Positions 43,296 to 53,948 of a DNA stretch of 64,000 bases are shown piece after piece. A program made the translations under genes and the position numbers. The notes beneath the pieces were generated by a model, which had not been told where the DNA came from, made no database searches, and saw nothing but the letters and a program-made list of their open reading frames with translations. Within the stretch, counting starts at the first letter, position 1. Every line of letters begins with the position of its first letter. This DNA is from Pseudoips prasinana (lineage: Eukaryota; Arthropoda; Insecta; Lepidoptera; Nolidae): NCBI GenBank assembly GCA_951640165.1, contig OX621266.1, positions 2,232,001 through 2,296,000 of the forward strand, in the 5' to 3' direction.

Positions 43296-44060
43296 AATTG
43301 GCCATAATATTGCGATAAGTATCAAATAAGTCGGCAAAATTCTTGCCCTCTCAGGCCTCGCTTGGCTAGCGCTGTCTAAACCGTTGGAGTTACATGAAGA
43401 TAATGTATTGTGCGATTATTTGTCTTAAACAGTTTTAAATAAAAACCTACAAGCTATATAGCATATCTACTTTCTATATGGCCATTATATCCAAAAAAGC
43501 GAGCCATAAATACTTTTAAATTAGATATTTTTACAATGCACATTTTATACCGTTGATCATGAAATTCGATATGGATAGGCTGATGTCTGGGATAGGACAT
43601 ATGCTAATTTTTATCAACGCACCACGCGGTCCAAATCGCAGGTGGAAGCTAGTATCTGATAGGTGTATAAGTACCGAACTGGCTCCTGTTCTTACAAAGT
43701 AGCACAATTCTTGGACGTATTATGATAGTCACGGCCCATCTTAAGCCCAGTTAAGACGATGGTCAAATAACGAGTAATTTAGTGCAGTTAGGCTGGCAGT
43801 AAACGTCTGAAAGGCTCCTTACTTATATTCTGAACCCATAACCTGAGCTCCGAGCTATTCCGAACGTTTGCCTGGCTTAATTTAACTAAATTACTTGAAT
43901 ATAGTTAGAGCTAGGTTTTTAGTACCGATAAAATTGTACGACCACTGGCGCTGTTTAGTATTGTGATCATAGGGTCGTTAATGAAAGGTACAAGAAGTTT
44001 ATGGGCTTCGAGATATATTTTCCTGTGAAATATATATATCTGCCTAGTGTATTTTTTTTT

Positions 44061-44314
44061 TATAATATAATATCTGGGGACAATGTCACACAGATCATCC
44101 TAGCCCCAAACTAAGCAAAGCTTGTACTATGGGTACCAGGCGACGATATACATACTTATATAGATAGATACATACTTAAATACATAGAAAACATCCATGA
44201 CTCAGAAACAAATATTCGTGTTCATCACACAAATATTTGCAATTACCGGGATTCGAACCCAGGACCACCAGCTTCGTAGGCAGGAGCACTACCAACTAGA
44301 CTACGGTGACCGAT
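44061..44314 (-). mobile_element. tRNA-derived SINE related to SINE-B
   Basis: Head (minus strand) GTAGTCTAGTTGGTAGTGCT and GGTCCTGGGTTCGAATCCCG; body CATAGTACAAGCTTTGCTTA and an ATATTATATTAT tail. The body is SINE-B-like with a different head. Confidence 0.8.
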
Positions 44315-44785
44315 TAAGTATACGATATATGAAATGATAGCAAATATTTTAAACTATTATCAATGATATCACGTATGGGGTTTGAACTCGTACCAGTATG
44401 GGTTTTTGGTAACTTTTGCAACATTTCGAGATTGTTCTAGTTAAAATAAAATGAAATGAAATGATGTTTATGTATGACAAAAAGAAATATTACCATACAT
44501 AGCAAAAATAATACAATAAATTTAGTTGACAAAAAAGGCGCCTATCTCAGCATTAGCTACGGCAACACAGGTATATTACTGCAGCGCTGATCTTCCGATA
44601 GAGGCTTATATAAGCCACAATGGCATAGTGGTATAAATAAAAATAATATATAGTTAATACTAGAATTTAAAAAAGATGGCTGATGAAAGATACGTACAAA
44701 ATTGACATTAGATGTTCTAGAAAAGTTATGAAAAGAGACGATGTGACTTTGGGCAGATACTGAGAAATTTCCTTTACAGAAAAAT

Positions 44786-44881
44786 ACCAAAATCACTTTT
44801 TGTTTCAGGCCCAACCCGGGATTTGAACCCAGTACCCCATTATCTGCGCTTGAACACGATACTGCTAGACCAACGAGGCAA
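44786..44881 (-). mobile_element. SINE-A head
   Basis: AACCCGGGATTTGAACCCAG and CTGCTAGACCAACGAGGCA are the complements of the B and A boxes. The body is lost. Confidence 0.75.
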
Positions 44882-44954
44882 TCTAGTTCAAACTATTACC
44901 TAATATTTTAAACCAAATTTTCTGTAGACTTCTCTTAAAATGTTCAACGTCCCC

Positions 44955-45010
44955 TAATTATTCCGAGAAGTGGTAAAAACATACGTTTTTACCACATACC
45001 GGAATAATTA
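44955..45010. repeat. Imperfect 26-bp palindrome
   Basis: TAATTATTCC at the left and GGAATAATTA at the right, with perfect inner TGGTAAAAAC/GTTTTTACCA around ATAC. Confidence 0.75.
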
Positions 45011-45261
45011 CTTACGTTTCTCAGCAGTTCGAAGAAGCGGTTAAACTGGCTAATGGAGCTAAGTCTTTGCCAGTAATTGCAGATCTAAATGCTTCCCGCT
45101 GGTACTTGACTTAAGGACTATGAAAAGCTCGAAACCTAGTCGACAATATTCACTCTTATTTTTTTAGTCTGTACGGTCTTCTTTGTTTTGGTTTTCCTAT
45201 TTCTATCTGGGGTTAAATACGCTACCACAAGGCAAATAAACATATATCAATATCATGACTG

Positions 45262-45470
45262 CACGTGTGGCGCAGCGGCTAAGTCAGTCGCCTCGCCGTT
45301 TCGTTTCGCGGGTTCGAGTCCCGCGTCGGACTACTATTCGTGTGACCCATAAATAGTTCTTCTGAGACTGGACGTAATTTGTGTCCGACTAGTATATGTT
45401 TATAAAGTACCCCACAGGGATTAAATTCCGTAGTACGGCCGTTGTCTTTTTAAAAGAATAAAAACAAAAA
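45262..45470 (+). mobile_element. SINE-C, near full length
   Basis: CACGTGTGGCGCAGCGGCTA, CGGGTTCGAGTCCCGCGTCG, the body CGTGTGACCCATAAATAGTT and an AAAAACAAAAAAAAT-like end. Confidence 0.88.
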
Positions 45471-45695
45471 AAATTGAGGTCGAATTTTTTAAGTAAAACT
45501 TTATGGCGTACATCGATAAACATCGATGTTATCTTGTGTGGGACGGAGCATCGTACGTCCGACCGCGACGGAGCGCGGCCGGGCACTGGCGCAGTCCGGC
45601 GTTGCGTAGGCGCCTCGGGCTCGGAAGACCTACATAATTATGAAGCGAGGAACGACAACATGCCGGCGTCGATGCAATCAATACACTGAGTTGAC

Positions 45696-45696
<1 letters not shown>
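45471..45696 (+). other. GC-rich block, possibly the 5' part of an LTR
   Basis: A GC-rich, non-coding stretch (GACCGCGACGGAGCGCGGCC) that ends exactly at the Jockey poly-T. With the Jockey element removed it would join 47991 onwards, which carries a TATA-like motif and leads into a primer binding site. I therefore infer it is U3 of a retrovirus-like LTR. The left LTR boundary is not resolved. Confidence 0.4.
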
Positions 45697-45757
<61 letters not shown>

Positions 45758-47990
45758 GTGACGCGTGCAGTTAGCCTCTCGGCTTTTACTGCTTCACCGG
45801 ACAGTAGGGGTGAGCGTGGGCTCTAACCGGCCTAGCAAATATAAAACTACAAACTAAGTACCCGCGCCGGAGGGCACCCCCTGTGGGGCTCGAACCTCGG
45901 CTCTGGGCGGATACTGACGGGGAGAGGGCGAGAGATCATGGTTTTTAGGGAGTTTAGTGCAACTTTCGCTCTACGTTAATGACATGACGCGGCCCCCCTT
46001 CCGCGTTGAGGGGGGCTTTTTATCGGTACGATATGCAAACTAAGGGTCATGGAGGACGCTGGTGGTCGCGACGCGTTCGCGGTCGTACTCGCATCCGGCG
46101 AGTACGAAATATCGGTTGTGCAGTGTTGCGAGAGTCTCTAATCGAATTGATTTGGTTTAAGTAAACGGTGATCTCGTCGTCCGATTCGTCTATGACGTTC
46201 TTCGGACGACGGTGTTTACGTGAGAGTCGGGAAGGAGTGTATTTGACCGCCTGTACCACCAATTTACTTGGATGGTGAGTGGCAGAGTCAAAGTACCTTT
46301 TGGACGCTTGCTTCATCCATTGCCTGATGGTAGGCAATTGGAGATCAGCATGGAGGCTTTTGTTACGGACGAACCACGGTGCGCCCGCGGCTCGTCGCAT
46401 AAACTTGTTCTGGACTACCTGGAGGAGGTGGATGAATCGATCCTTAGCGTGCGCGAAGACCGGGCTCGCATAGGTCATCATGGGTCGAATGCACGTCTTG
46501 TAAATTCTCACCTTGTTTTCAAGGGACATTTTACTGCGTGCATTCAGGAGGCTGTGTAATCGATAAAGGGCAAATGAGGCACGGTTACGAGCGTATCTCA
46601 GATGGTCCTTGAAGTTTAACTTCCGATCGAGGATCACTCCCAAATATTTGGTTTTCTTCTCCCAAGGGATCGGTTCACCAAACATTCGGACGGGATCGGC
46701 GGTGGGGGCGGGGTCTATCCTAGAGAAGAGCACGGCTGCGCTCTTGGTGGGATTGACTTCGATCCTCCATTTCCTGAACCATTCGCCGAGGGCGTCGGCT
46801 GAGGATTGGAGTTCTCGGTGGATGACTGACGTGCTCCTACTAGAGTAGTAGAGAGCTGTGTCGTCAGCGAAGAGGGCTAGATGAGCCTTATTGGGTCTGG
46901 GGATGTCGCTGGTGTACAGCGAGAACAGGAGCGGGGCAAGGACTGAGCCTTGGGGAACTCCTGCGCGTATCGGTCTGAGGGAGGAGTAATTTCCCTCGAC
47001 GCGGTAGCTAAACGTTCGGTCCGTAAGGAAGTCTCGTAAGATGTGCACGAGACGGTCGGGCACTTTGAGTTCGAACAGCTTATATAATAAGCCGTTGTGC
47101 CAGACCTTATCGAACGCTTTGGCCACGTCGAAGAAGAGTGCTCCTGTGTGGGCTCTTTGGCGGGCAGCTTTCACTAGGATGTGTTCGACAATGCGATGCA
47201 CCTGGTGAACGCTGGAGTGTCTGGCTCGAAAGCCAAACTGCTCGTCAGGGAGGATATCGTTTGCGCGGATGTAAGACGACAAACGGGCGTGAATGATGCG
47301 CTCGTAGAGTTTCCCCATGGCGCAGAGGAGGCTAATAGGGCGGTAATTCGCCGGATCGGATTTGGGTTTTCCGGGTTTCGGGATGCCAATCACGTTTGCC
47401 TGTTTCCACTGGTGTGGAAAGATGTTGTTGGAAAAGGCCGCGTTGAAAATCGCGACCATCAGGCTAAGTAAAAGCAACGGGAGTTGCTTGAAAACGCGAT
47501 TGGTGATTCCGTCATACCCGGGGGCTTTGCGAGGGCGGAGGTCCCTGATCAGAGTTTTAACCTCTTCGATGGTCACTGGCCTCAGGGGATCGTCGTCGTC
47601 GACGTCTGCATCCTCCCGGGAGGGGGCAGTTGGGGTCGGAGGGAGTGGTATGGCGAGCCTACGTTCTACCTCAGAGTCGACCTCGTTGAGGTGCTCCGGG
47701 TCTACTGGTAGGGTGCTGGGAGAACATTGGGTCTCTAGATTGTCGGCCATGCATTCGGCTTTTTCGTCGTCATCGAACGCGGGGCGTTGATTCGGACGCG
47801 TCAGCGGGGGGATGGTCCAGTCGGTGTCTGTCTTGAGTCGCTTGCAGAGATTCCAAAAGGCCTTCCGCGAGGGTTGAATCTCGGCTAACGTCCTATCCCA
47901 CCCGGAATCCCGCCTCTCGGTCATGCGTTCACGTACAGTACGCTGTAGTTCACGCATTCGAGTGCGGTTTTCCAAGGTGTTGAGTTGACG
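45687..47990 (-). mobile_element. Jockey-clade LINE, 5'-truncated, with target duplication
   Basis: TGAGTTGACG is found at 45687-45696, directly before 58 T's (45697-45754), and at 47981-47990. The element is 45697-47980. Its 3' UTR (minus strand) includes GAAGCAGTAAAAGCCGAGAG before the poly-A. The length of the poly-A and exact duplication suggest a fairly recent insertion. Confidence 0.9.
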
Positions 47991-48023
47991 AAGGCGCGTG
48001 GGGTTTATATATGAGAACATCAC
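46047..48023 (-). CDS. Jockey reverse transcriptase (ORF2, no endonuclease)
   Basis: A 658-codon frame without stops; its first ~14 codons (47981-48023) lie outside the element if the target duplication is right. Domains: connector to ~150; reverse transcriptase ~150-470 with PGYDGITNRVFKQLP, NYRPISLLCAMGKLYERII, FFDVAKAFDKVWH (D299), AGVPQGSVLAPLLFSLY and LALFADDTALY (FADD 385-388); thumb TKYLGVILDRKLNFKDHL. The C-terminus has NKFMRRAAGAPWFVRNKSLH, the Jockey NAPWYV-type motif. Intact Jockey ORF2 also has an N-terminal EEP endonuclease, absent here, so the copy cannot insert by itself although its palm residues are intact. No start codon of its own is evident. Confidence 0.93.
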   Translation of the reverse strand: MMFSYINPTRLRQLNTLENRTRMRELQRTVRERMTERRDSGWDRTLAEIQPSRKAFWNLCKRLKTDTDWTIPPLTRPNQRPAFDDDEKAECMADNLETQCSPSTLPVDPEHLNEVDSEVERRLAIPLPPTPTAPSREDADVDDDDPLRPVTIEEVKTLIRDLRPRKAPGYDGITNRVFKQLPLLLLSLMVAIFNAAFSNNIFPHQWKQANVIGIPKPGKPKSDPANYRPISLLCAMGKLYERIIHARLSSYIRANDILPDEQFGFRARHSSVHQVHRIVEHILVKAARQRAHTGALFFDVAKAFDKVWHNGLLYKLFELKVPDRLVHILRDFLTDRTFSYRVEGNYSSLRPIRAGVPQGSVLAPLLFSLYTSDIPRPNKAHLALFADDTALYYSSRSTSVIHRELQSSADALGEWFRKWRIEVNPTKSAAVLFSRIDPAPTADPVRMFGEPIPWEKKTKYLGVILDRKLNFKDHLRYARNRASFALYRLHSLLNARSKMSLENKVRIYKTCIRPMMTYASPVFAHAKDRFIHLLQVVQNKFMRRAAGAPWFVRNKSLHADLQLPTIRQWMKQASKRYFDSATHHPSKLVVQAVKYTPSRLSRKHRRPKNVIDESDDEITVYLNQINSIRDSRNTAQPIFRTRRMRVRPRTRRDHQRPP

Positions 48024-48227
48024 GGGCGGCCGAGCGCAGTGTTTCTTTCTTTGTAATGTCGGTCTGCGCTGATTGGCTGATGTAAATGTTTTACGGCAGA
48101 TGTATGCTACCCTTAGGGTTAATAATTTGTATACTTTAGTAGGCCAAAATATCTGAAATATATTCCAAGATTTTACTGTTCTTCTAGTTTCACTCTAATC
48201 TTCCCGAAATAGTCAAGGCAGCTAAAT
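47991..48227 (+). promoter_or_regulatory. Putative LTR 3' part (TATA to U5) of a Gypsy element
   Basis: GGGTTTATATATGAGAAC is TATA-like at 48000-48017. The region ends immediately before a primer binding site at 48228. No second LTR copy was found in the window, so the boundaries rest on position alone. Confidence 0.5.
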
Positions 48228-48245
48228 TGGTGACCCCGACGTGAT
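48228..48245 (+). other. tRNA-Trp primer binding site
   Basis: TGGTGACCCCGACGTGAT is complementary to the 3' end of eukaryotic tRNA-Trp (ending CACGTCGGGGTCACCA). This primer is characteristic of the CsRn1/Kabuki lineage of Ty3/Gypsy elements. It lies 40 bp before the gag start. Confidence 0.75.
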
Positions 48246-48267
48246 CCGAATACAATCGCCTGACAAC

Positions 48268-49186
48268 ATGGACAAGACCGAAGAGTTTAGCGACGCACAA
48301 GGAGTATCGACAGGCAACTGCAAGCAATGTTGCTACCATCTCACTGCCTGCGCGATTGCCTCCGTTTTGGCGACAAAACCCGCGCCTGTGGTTCGCGCAG
48401 TTTGAAGCTGCCATCTCAGCCAGCAAGATTGGAGAAGATCAAAAGTTTAATCTCGTGATACCGCTGCTAGGATGCAGCGATTTAGAACAAATAGGCGATA
48501 TCATATTGAAACCGCCGGAAACAAAGAAGTATACCACGCTCAAGAATAGACTGTTGATGACATATCAAGAAACCGATCAGCGACGTCTACAGAAGTTACT
48601 TAGCGGCCTCGAGCTCGGCGACATGAAACCTAGCCAGCTACTTCGCAAGATGCGTGATTTGAGCGGAGAATTTATGACGGATCAAGCGCTCAAAGTTATG
48701 TGGCTTAACCATTTGCCCAATCAAGTTCGTGCCGTCCTGTCCGTGAACACCGAGTCAGCACTCGATGGCCTAGCTGCTATGGCCGACGTTATGATGGAAC
48801 ATTTCGACCCAGCAACAGTTGCCGCAGTTACAACCACAGCCTCCCCGAGTTCGCACATACCAAGTTCATCGTGTTCTCAAGATCAAAAAACATTGGAAAG
48901 CTTGCAGTTCCACTATTTATCGAAGCAAATAGAGAAGCTTTCACTGGAAATTGCCGAAATCCGTTCAAACCAGAGATCTTCGCCACACCGCCATTCCTCT
49001 CGCCACTCGTACCGAAGCAACCGGTCACGCTCGCATTCGAGAACCCGTTCACGTGAAAGTCGCAAGCCTAGCGATCCCGATTGGCTGTGTTTTTACCACT
49101 GGCGATATGGAGATAAGGCCCGGAAGTGTGAGTCACCGTGTTCCAAGCAGAAGCAGGAAATATACTCGCTTGAGTTAGGGATATAG
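48268..49186 (+). pseudogene. gag: CsRn1/Kabuki-type Ty3/Gypsy gag, frameshifted
   Basis: ATG at 48268 opens MDKTEEFSDAQGVS. A one-base shift near 48310 moves the reading into the long frame (ATASNVATISLPARLPPFWR, then NPRLWFAQFEAAISASKIGE), open to 49186. The capsid-like region has YQETDQRRLQKLLSGLELGD and GLAAMADVMMEHFDP, an RS-rich basic stretch follows, and a DWLCFYHWRYGDKARKCESP-C motif closes it: Cys-x2-His-x9-Cys-x3-Cys. This CHCC form instead of CCHC is diagnostic of the CsRn1 clade. Pol should follow in frame; instead there is a stop and unrelated sequence, so protease, RT, RNase H and integrase are deleted. Confidence 0.85.
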
Positions 49187-49506
49187 CTGAGAAATCCGTG
49201 GCGAGAGCGTTACGAAAAATGTGATCGGGCGAGGCGAACAGAAGTTGGAGGATGTTAACGGGAGATATAAATTGTGAGTTACGTTTCGTATATTACTGAA
49301 GTGGCAGTTAAATAATTCCATAGAGTGGTGCGGTTAAAAGCATCTTATACAACGCACAGTGGTGGACGACAAAGATAGTAGACAGTAAATGCGCTATAAG
49401 ACACAGAAACATGCCATGTCTCTTCGCAGGGCAAGAGGACCAAGACTAATTAAAATATACTATGTTAGCACAGAATTATAGGTATAACTTCTGTTTTATT
49501 TTTACA

Positions 49507-49735
49507 CTAGATGTGCCCCGCGGTTTTACCCGCGTTAAATTTGATAAATTAACACAGCTAGAGGAGCTGTTATAGCATTATACTATGTAGCCTTTATGTT
49601 AACCCGACCTTTTAGTAATATTCATGTAAAATTTTAAGTAAATCTATGCAGCACTTTTTGAGTTTAGCCCGGACATATATAAATACAGACAAACAGTCAA
49701 ACAGAAAAAAATCTAAAAACTATATTTTTGCCTTC
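49507..49735 (-). mobile_element. Lep1-like Helitron
   Basis: The plus strand starts CTAGATGTGCCCCGCGGTTT and TACCCGCGTTAA, the reverse complement of a Helitron 3' end (hairpin plus CTAG). The interior has ATGTAGCCTTTATGTTAACC and CAGACAAACAGTCAAACAG. Confidence 0.7.
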
Positions 49736-50175
49736 GGTATTGATTTTAAATCACGCCCCAAGTATCATTTAAAAAAGAAATCAATGTAGAGTTTTGACTT
49801 TCCTACGATTGTATTATATGTATAGATAGATGATGTATCTATATATATGATGTATACTCACGATGCGATCACTGCTTCTCCAGACAATTAAGGAGACCAA
49901 GAGCACAAACCATCTAGCTAATAAAACTAAAAGACTACTTCATAACTCGCGTCAGTGGTCATCCCCTTAGAGGTTTGAATCTCGATTCAGGTTGGTTATA
50001 AGCATTAATGTACGAAAGTTTTTAGGGACGTTTTTTGCTTGTCGCTCTGTTTTAATTCAATGCCTATTAGCGTATGTCTTTACCGCCTCTTGTAAAATTC
50101 TCCGTCCTCTTGTTAAATATCTTATAGAAACCGTGATATTTTCGATTGATGAGCATTTATTGAACAAAGTGTCTT

Positions 50176-50406
50176 CTAAACACGTAATGAGAGGGTTCCT
50201 GCCCACTTGATTCCCTTCCCAACCACCGGTTCTATTTCCGCCCTAAGGTCTAGGAACGAGTGTATCACGGTCGGGTCGTTTGATGGAGGGCCTCTCAAAA
50301 GCAAATCGAAGCAACCCTCCAAACTAACACTATCTCTTTTATTTGTATTCAGGTGCTTATAGCTAGTTGCACGCACTGGTACTGAAGTTATCGGCGGGGA
50401 AAACAC
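50176..50406 (-). other. Unrecognised 76-codon ORF
   Basis: The frame includes SVSLEGCFDLLLRGPPSNDP and TVIHSFLDLRAEIEPVVG. The composition looks more protein-like than most short frames here, but I recognise no family and see no splice-site support. It could be an antisense LINE remnant. Confidence 0.15.
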
Positions 50407-50440
50407 CTAGGCACGCGGTCAGTCCATAGTTGGTGACCGT
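50358..50440 (+). mobile_element. SINE-5S head fragment
   Basis: GCACGCGGTCAGTCCATAGT and TGGTGACCGTTAAAG match the C-box side of the 5S-derived SINE; the 5' side is poorly conserved. Confidence 0.55.
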
Positions 50441-50482
50441 TAAAGGAACATTAAACTGTCGGTCCCGCTTCTCACTATTATA

Positions 50483-50854
50483 ATATCGTTGGTCGAGTGG
50501 TAGAGTGTTAACCCGCAGAGAACGAGGTCCTGGGTTCAAATCCCGGGCCGGGCCAATAGTGATTTTAGGACTTTTCTGTAAAAATAAATAATTTTCAGCA
50601 TCAGCCTGAAGTCTGGGAGTTGGCGGAATTATACCCCCGTGCCTCGGAGAGCACGTAAAGCCGTCGGTCCTGTACCTGACCTCTTTCCGGTCGTGTCGTT
50701 AGGCGTCTTGTCGGATTATGAGAGTGATGGAATAGAAAGTGCTCCTTGTTTGCGCACACACTTGAGCACTATAATATGTCCCGCGCAGATGGCTAATCTA
50801 TATTGAGACTGGCCGCCGTGGCCAAAATTCGGCTAGGAGGACATTATTATTATA
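50483..50854 (+). mobile_element. SINE-A, full length reference copy
   Basis: tRNA-like head (TCGTTGGTCGAGTGGTAGAG, GGTTCAAATCCCGGGCCGGG), body (CAGCATCAGCCTGAAGTCTG, GTGCCTCGGAGAGCACGTAA, CTGTACCTGACCTCTTTCCG) and 3' end (ACTGGCCGCCGTGGCCAAAA with an ATTATTATT tail). The 370-bp length defines the family for this window. Confidence 0.92.
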
Positions 50855-50920
50855 CTATACTAGCCAACAAGACCGTATTAAACAAAAATGTCAAGATAAA
50901 TGATAATACTAATAATAATA

Positions 50921-51172
50921 TCCTGGGACATTATTCACACACGGCCATCTATCTGATTCCAAACTAAGCGGAGCTTGTACTATGGAAACCAGATAACTGA
51001 TATACTATGTATACTATTTTTTTTTGTAAATACTTACTTATATAGATAAACTACAACCAGACTCAGGACAAACAGACATGTTCATGCACACAAATATCTG
51101 TACTGGTTGGGAATCGAACCCACGATCTTTGGCGTGAAAAGCAACCATTGACCAACCACGTCAACAGGCCTG
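50921..51172 (-). mobile_element. SINE-B, near full length
   Basis: AATATCCTGGGACATTATTC at one end and ACCAACCACGTCAACAGGCC at the other; immediately downstream of SINE-A in opposite orientation. Confidence 0.9.
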
Positions 51173-51354
51173 AAATCCGCAACAATACAAAAGACAGCTG
51201 ATCTTACTCAATCTGATCGCCACATTATGTCTCCCAGCGTGTGAAAAGACATTTTTCATATCTCATTGATGACAATGAATAATAAAAATTATAAAAAAAT
51301 ATTTCTAACTATAGAGAAAATAAACTTTTCTTTAATTTCTTGGAATCGAAATCT

Positions 51355-51413
51355 GACGTGTCGACCGAGGAGATATGCCAAAATCGCCACGCTTGGCGGA
51401 CGGGTTGGTTTTC
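51355..51413 (-). mobile_element. RTE 5' UTR fragment
   Basis: AAAATCGCCACGCTTGGCGG and ACGGGTTGG match the RTE 5' region at 5585-5630, in antisense. Joined directly to the next LINE fragment. Confidence 0.7.
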
Positions 51414-51424
51414 GCCACTACTAG

Positions 51425-51663
51425 CCATGCCAGGCTTTAGAGTAAGCAAAACGAATAAATCATTTTTAGGAAATTGTATTAGGTTTTATAACAAGCTTCC
51501 TACTCAAATTACTGATCTGCCTGACACAAGTTTTAAAACACATATTAAACGTATACTTATGGCTAGGGGTTATTACACCACTAAAGAGTACATCGATGAC
51601 AAAGACGTCTGGCTCTCACTTCCTACCTGCACATTGCTCGCTGGAGATCTTGTAACCATATAG
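51425..51663 (+). pseudogene. CR1-superfamily LINE C-terminal fragment
   Basis: Part of a 107-codon frame that begins at 51340 in unrelated sequence. From residue ~29: MPGFRVSKTNKSFLGNCIRF, YNKLPTQITDLPDTSFKTHI, KRILMARGYYTTKEYIDDKD. The FxxxxIRFYNxLPxxI...F(K)xxIK...L...YY...(E/D)Y..DK..W pattern ends the ORF2 of CR1-like elements. No catalytic motif. The upstream codons come from an antisense RTE piece. Confidence 0.75.
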
Positions 51664-52242
51664 ACATGACTGATCTGCTGTGTTACGTGAACTATCTGTA
51701 AATGATTGCTATCATATACTTAATTTAAAATTATTGACTCTGTCTCAAAATGAATAATGTTATTGTTTCGAAGTTTTTCTTTTGTATACCTAAATACAAT
51801 CTATAATCATTCAGACAACCGATCGAGCATATATTGTGTTTGCCTACTAAATAATTACTCTAATTGGACCAAATCCCGTGTTCATGCCCGCTTGAGTATG
51901 TTTCGCCGGACCGTCTCAACTGGGTCGTGTTGAAACCGGTAGTAGATGAACCCACTGAGTTTGTTTCGCTGGGTCTTCTCAGTTGGGGCGCATTGGATCC
52001 GGTGGTAGCATTAAAGCGCGACCGTCGTTATTAACACAAGGTCCGTCATAATAATAATACCTTTAATATAGACAGAACCATTGACAATATGTAGTAAAAA
52101 TATTAGACTTAAACTAGATAATTAAACATAATCTCTTGACAATAACTTGATACGAGCTAGCTAAATATCATTTCTGTAATAAAATAAATTTTATAAATGT
52201 TTTCATACAAGATGTACCTAAATATCTATGTTACTAGAAATA

Positions 52243-53948
52243 GAATAGAATAGAATAGAAAATTTATTTTTCAAGTAGCTATGACTCATATATGTTAGTA
52301 GGACTTACAGCTATGTTAGTAACATACATTATTATTACCCTGGAACCGTCATCCCCGCGACAAGCCATGGGAGACGGCACAGCAACGACTTATGTAGGCG
52401 CAGTCCAACCTACTTGCAATCATGTTTAGGATACTGTTAGAGCTGGTCCGCACCCTATGCACCAGAGAACCGCATCTTTTACGCATTGTTGCATAAAAAC
52501 AATCTACATGTGCATCTGCGAACATTCCCGACGCACTACAGAAACGGGGCAGCCCTACCAGCACCCTAAACGCATTGTTGTATTGTACGCGTAGAGCGTT
52601 GTAGGATCGTTGAGTATATCCAGCCCACAAGCTGCAGGTGTAAAAGTTTGTACAATAGGCTCGAAAGAGCGTTATTTTGACACCAAGTGAACAGCGCGCA
52701 AACCTGCGGGCTAGCATATTCGCTCTGACCGACAACGCTCTACGCTCCGCTCAATATCACCATTGTCTTTGAGGTCAGGGGTCAATACATGACCAAGGTA
52801 TTTAAATTCACGTACTACCTGTAGAGGTGAGCTGTTAAGTATTAAAGGTGGTACTTTCTCTACTGTTTTACCCCTGGCTTCAAATACCATGACGACTGAC
52901 TTTTTAATGTTATACGTCAAACCATGTATTGCAGTGTACTCTTCACATTGTGCTAACAATTTCCTAAGGCCACAAGGTGATGCACTGATTAAAACTAGAT
53001 CGTCGGCGTACCAGATATTGTTAACGCAGACACCATCGATGTAACAACCGACTCTAGCACTGCTGAGCTTACATATTAGATCATTCACATACAGATTGAA
53101 GAGCGTTGGCGAGCTCAACCCCCCCTGTCTCACCCCGCATTCCAACCTGTATGGACGTGACAATGATCCAGCCCATCGTACATTGTTGATCTGGTTTCCA
53201 TACCAATATTTAAAAACGTTAATTAGTTCAGGTGGTAGAGTATTAAGTATCTTATTCCAGAGAATATCGTAGGAAACCGAATCAAACGCCCTAGATAGAT
53301 CGAGGAAGCAGGCATATACAGGTGTATCGCGTTTCGTGTAGTATGAGATAGCATGCTTAAGACACAACACCGCACTCTCTGTTGACAACCCTGGACGGAA
53401 CCCAAATTGGTTGTCATGTATCGGAGAGCACTTATTTAGTTGTGTGTTAAGCATGCCGTCAAAGACTTTCGAGATCACGGTAGCCAAAGAGATAGGCCTA
53501 TAGTTATTGCTATCCGCAAGGTCACCTGTTTTATTTTTAGGTATCGGAATAACTATAGTCCTAATAATTTCGGCCGGCATATAACTATGGCTTATACAGA
53601 AACCATAAAGCATACCAAGAACTCGAGGTAAGTGCGGTCCAGCGTATCGGAGGTGTTCGATGCTGAGTCCGTCATGTCCAGGGGACTTACCCCGTGGCAT
53701 AGATTTTATGGCGCTGGCGATCTCGCTTGCTGTAAACTTTACGTTGACTGCCATGCCGGACTCAGAATCAAGCACCACCTTCGAAGGTCCCCAAGGAGAA
53801 CTAACAAAAAATTTTTCCTTAAAGATGTTCGCTATATCTAATCTTGATTTAAATACTTTTCTAGCCTCGCACATTTCATCATATGCACACCCAGAAGTAC
53901 GCTTACCATACCACGACCATAGCATAAATTTTTCCCTGGCCTCCCTGT
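52243..53948 (-). mobile_element. 5'-truncated LINE between GAAATA repeats
   Basis: Boundaries come from comparison with the empty copy near 54636. GAAATA at 52237-52242 and 53949-53954 is a candidate target duplication. The 3' end (minus strand) is AAAAATAAATTTTCTATTCT with further TTCTA units. Confidence 0.85.
52349..53948 (-). pseudogene. LINE reverse transcriptase, one frameshift
   Basis: The frame is open from the truncation (HREAREKFMLW) through 404 annotated codons: SPGHDGLSIEHLRYAGPHLP, NNYRPISLATVISKVFDGML, NQFGFRPGLSTESAV, ACFLDLSRAFDSVSYD (catalytic D), CGVRQGGLSSPTLFNLYVND and NIWYADDLVLI (YADD ~306-309). Around 52736-52760 a frameshift interrupts the thumb; the other frame continues ERRALSVRANMLARRFARCS to ISRCCAVSHGLSRG at 52349. 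The polymerase palm is intact. The clade is uncertain: GVRQGG suggests it is neither CR1- nor Jockey-type. Confidence 0.88.

Noticed and set aside
46272..47790. Several plus-strand ORFs over 46-48 kb
   Set aside because: All are antisense to the Jockey reverse transcriptase.
48951..49178. Separate 75-codon ORF in the gag region
   Set aside because: Alternate frame of gag; the RS-rich gag frame carries the CHCC motif.
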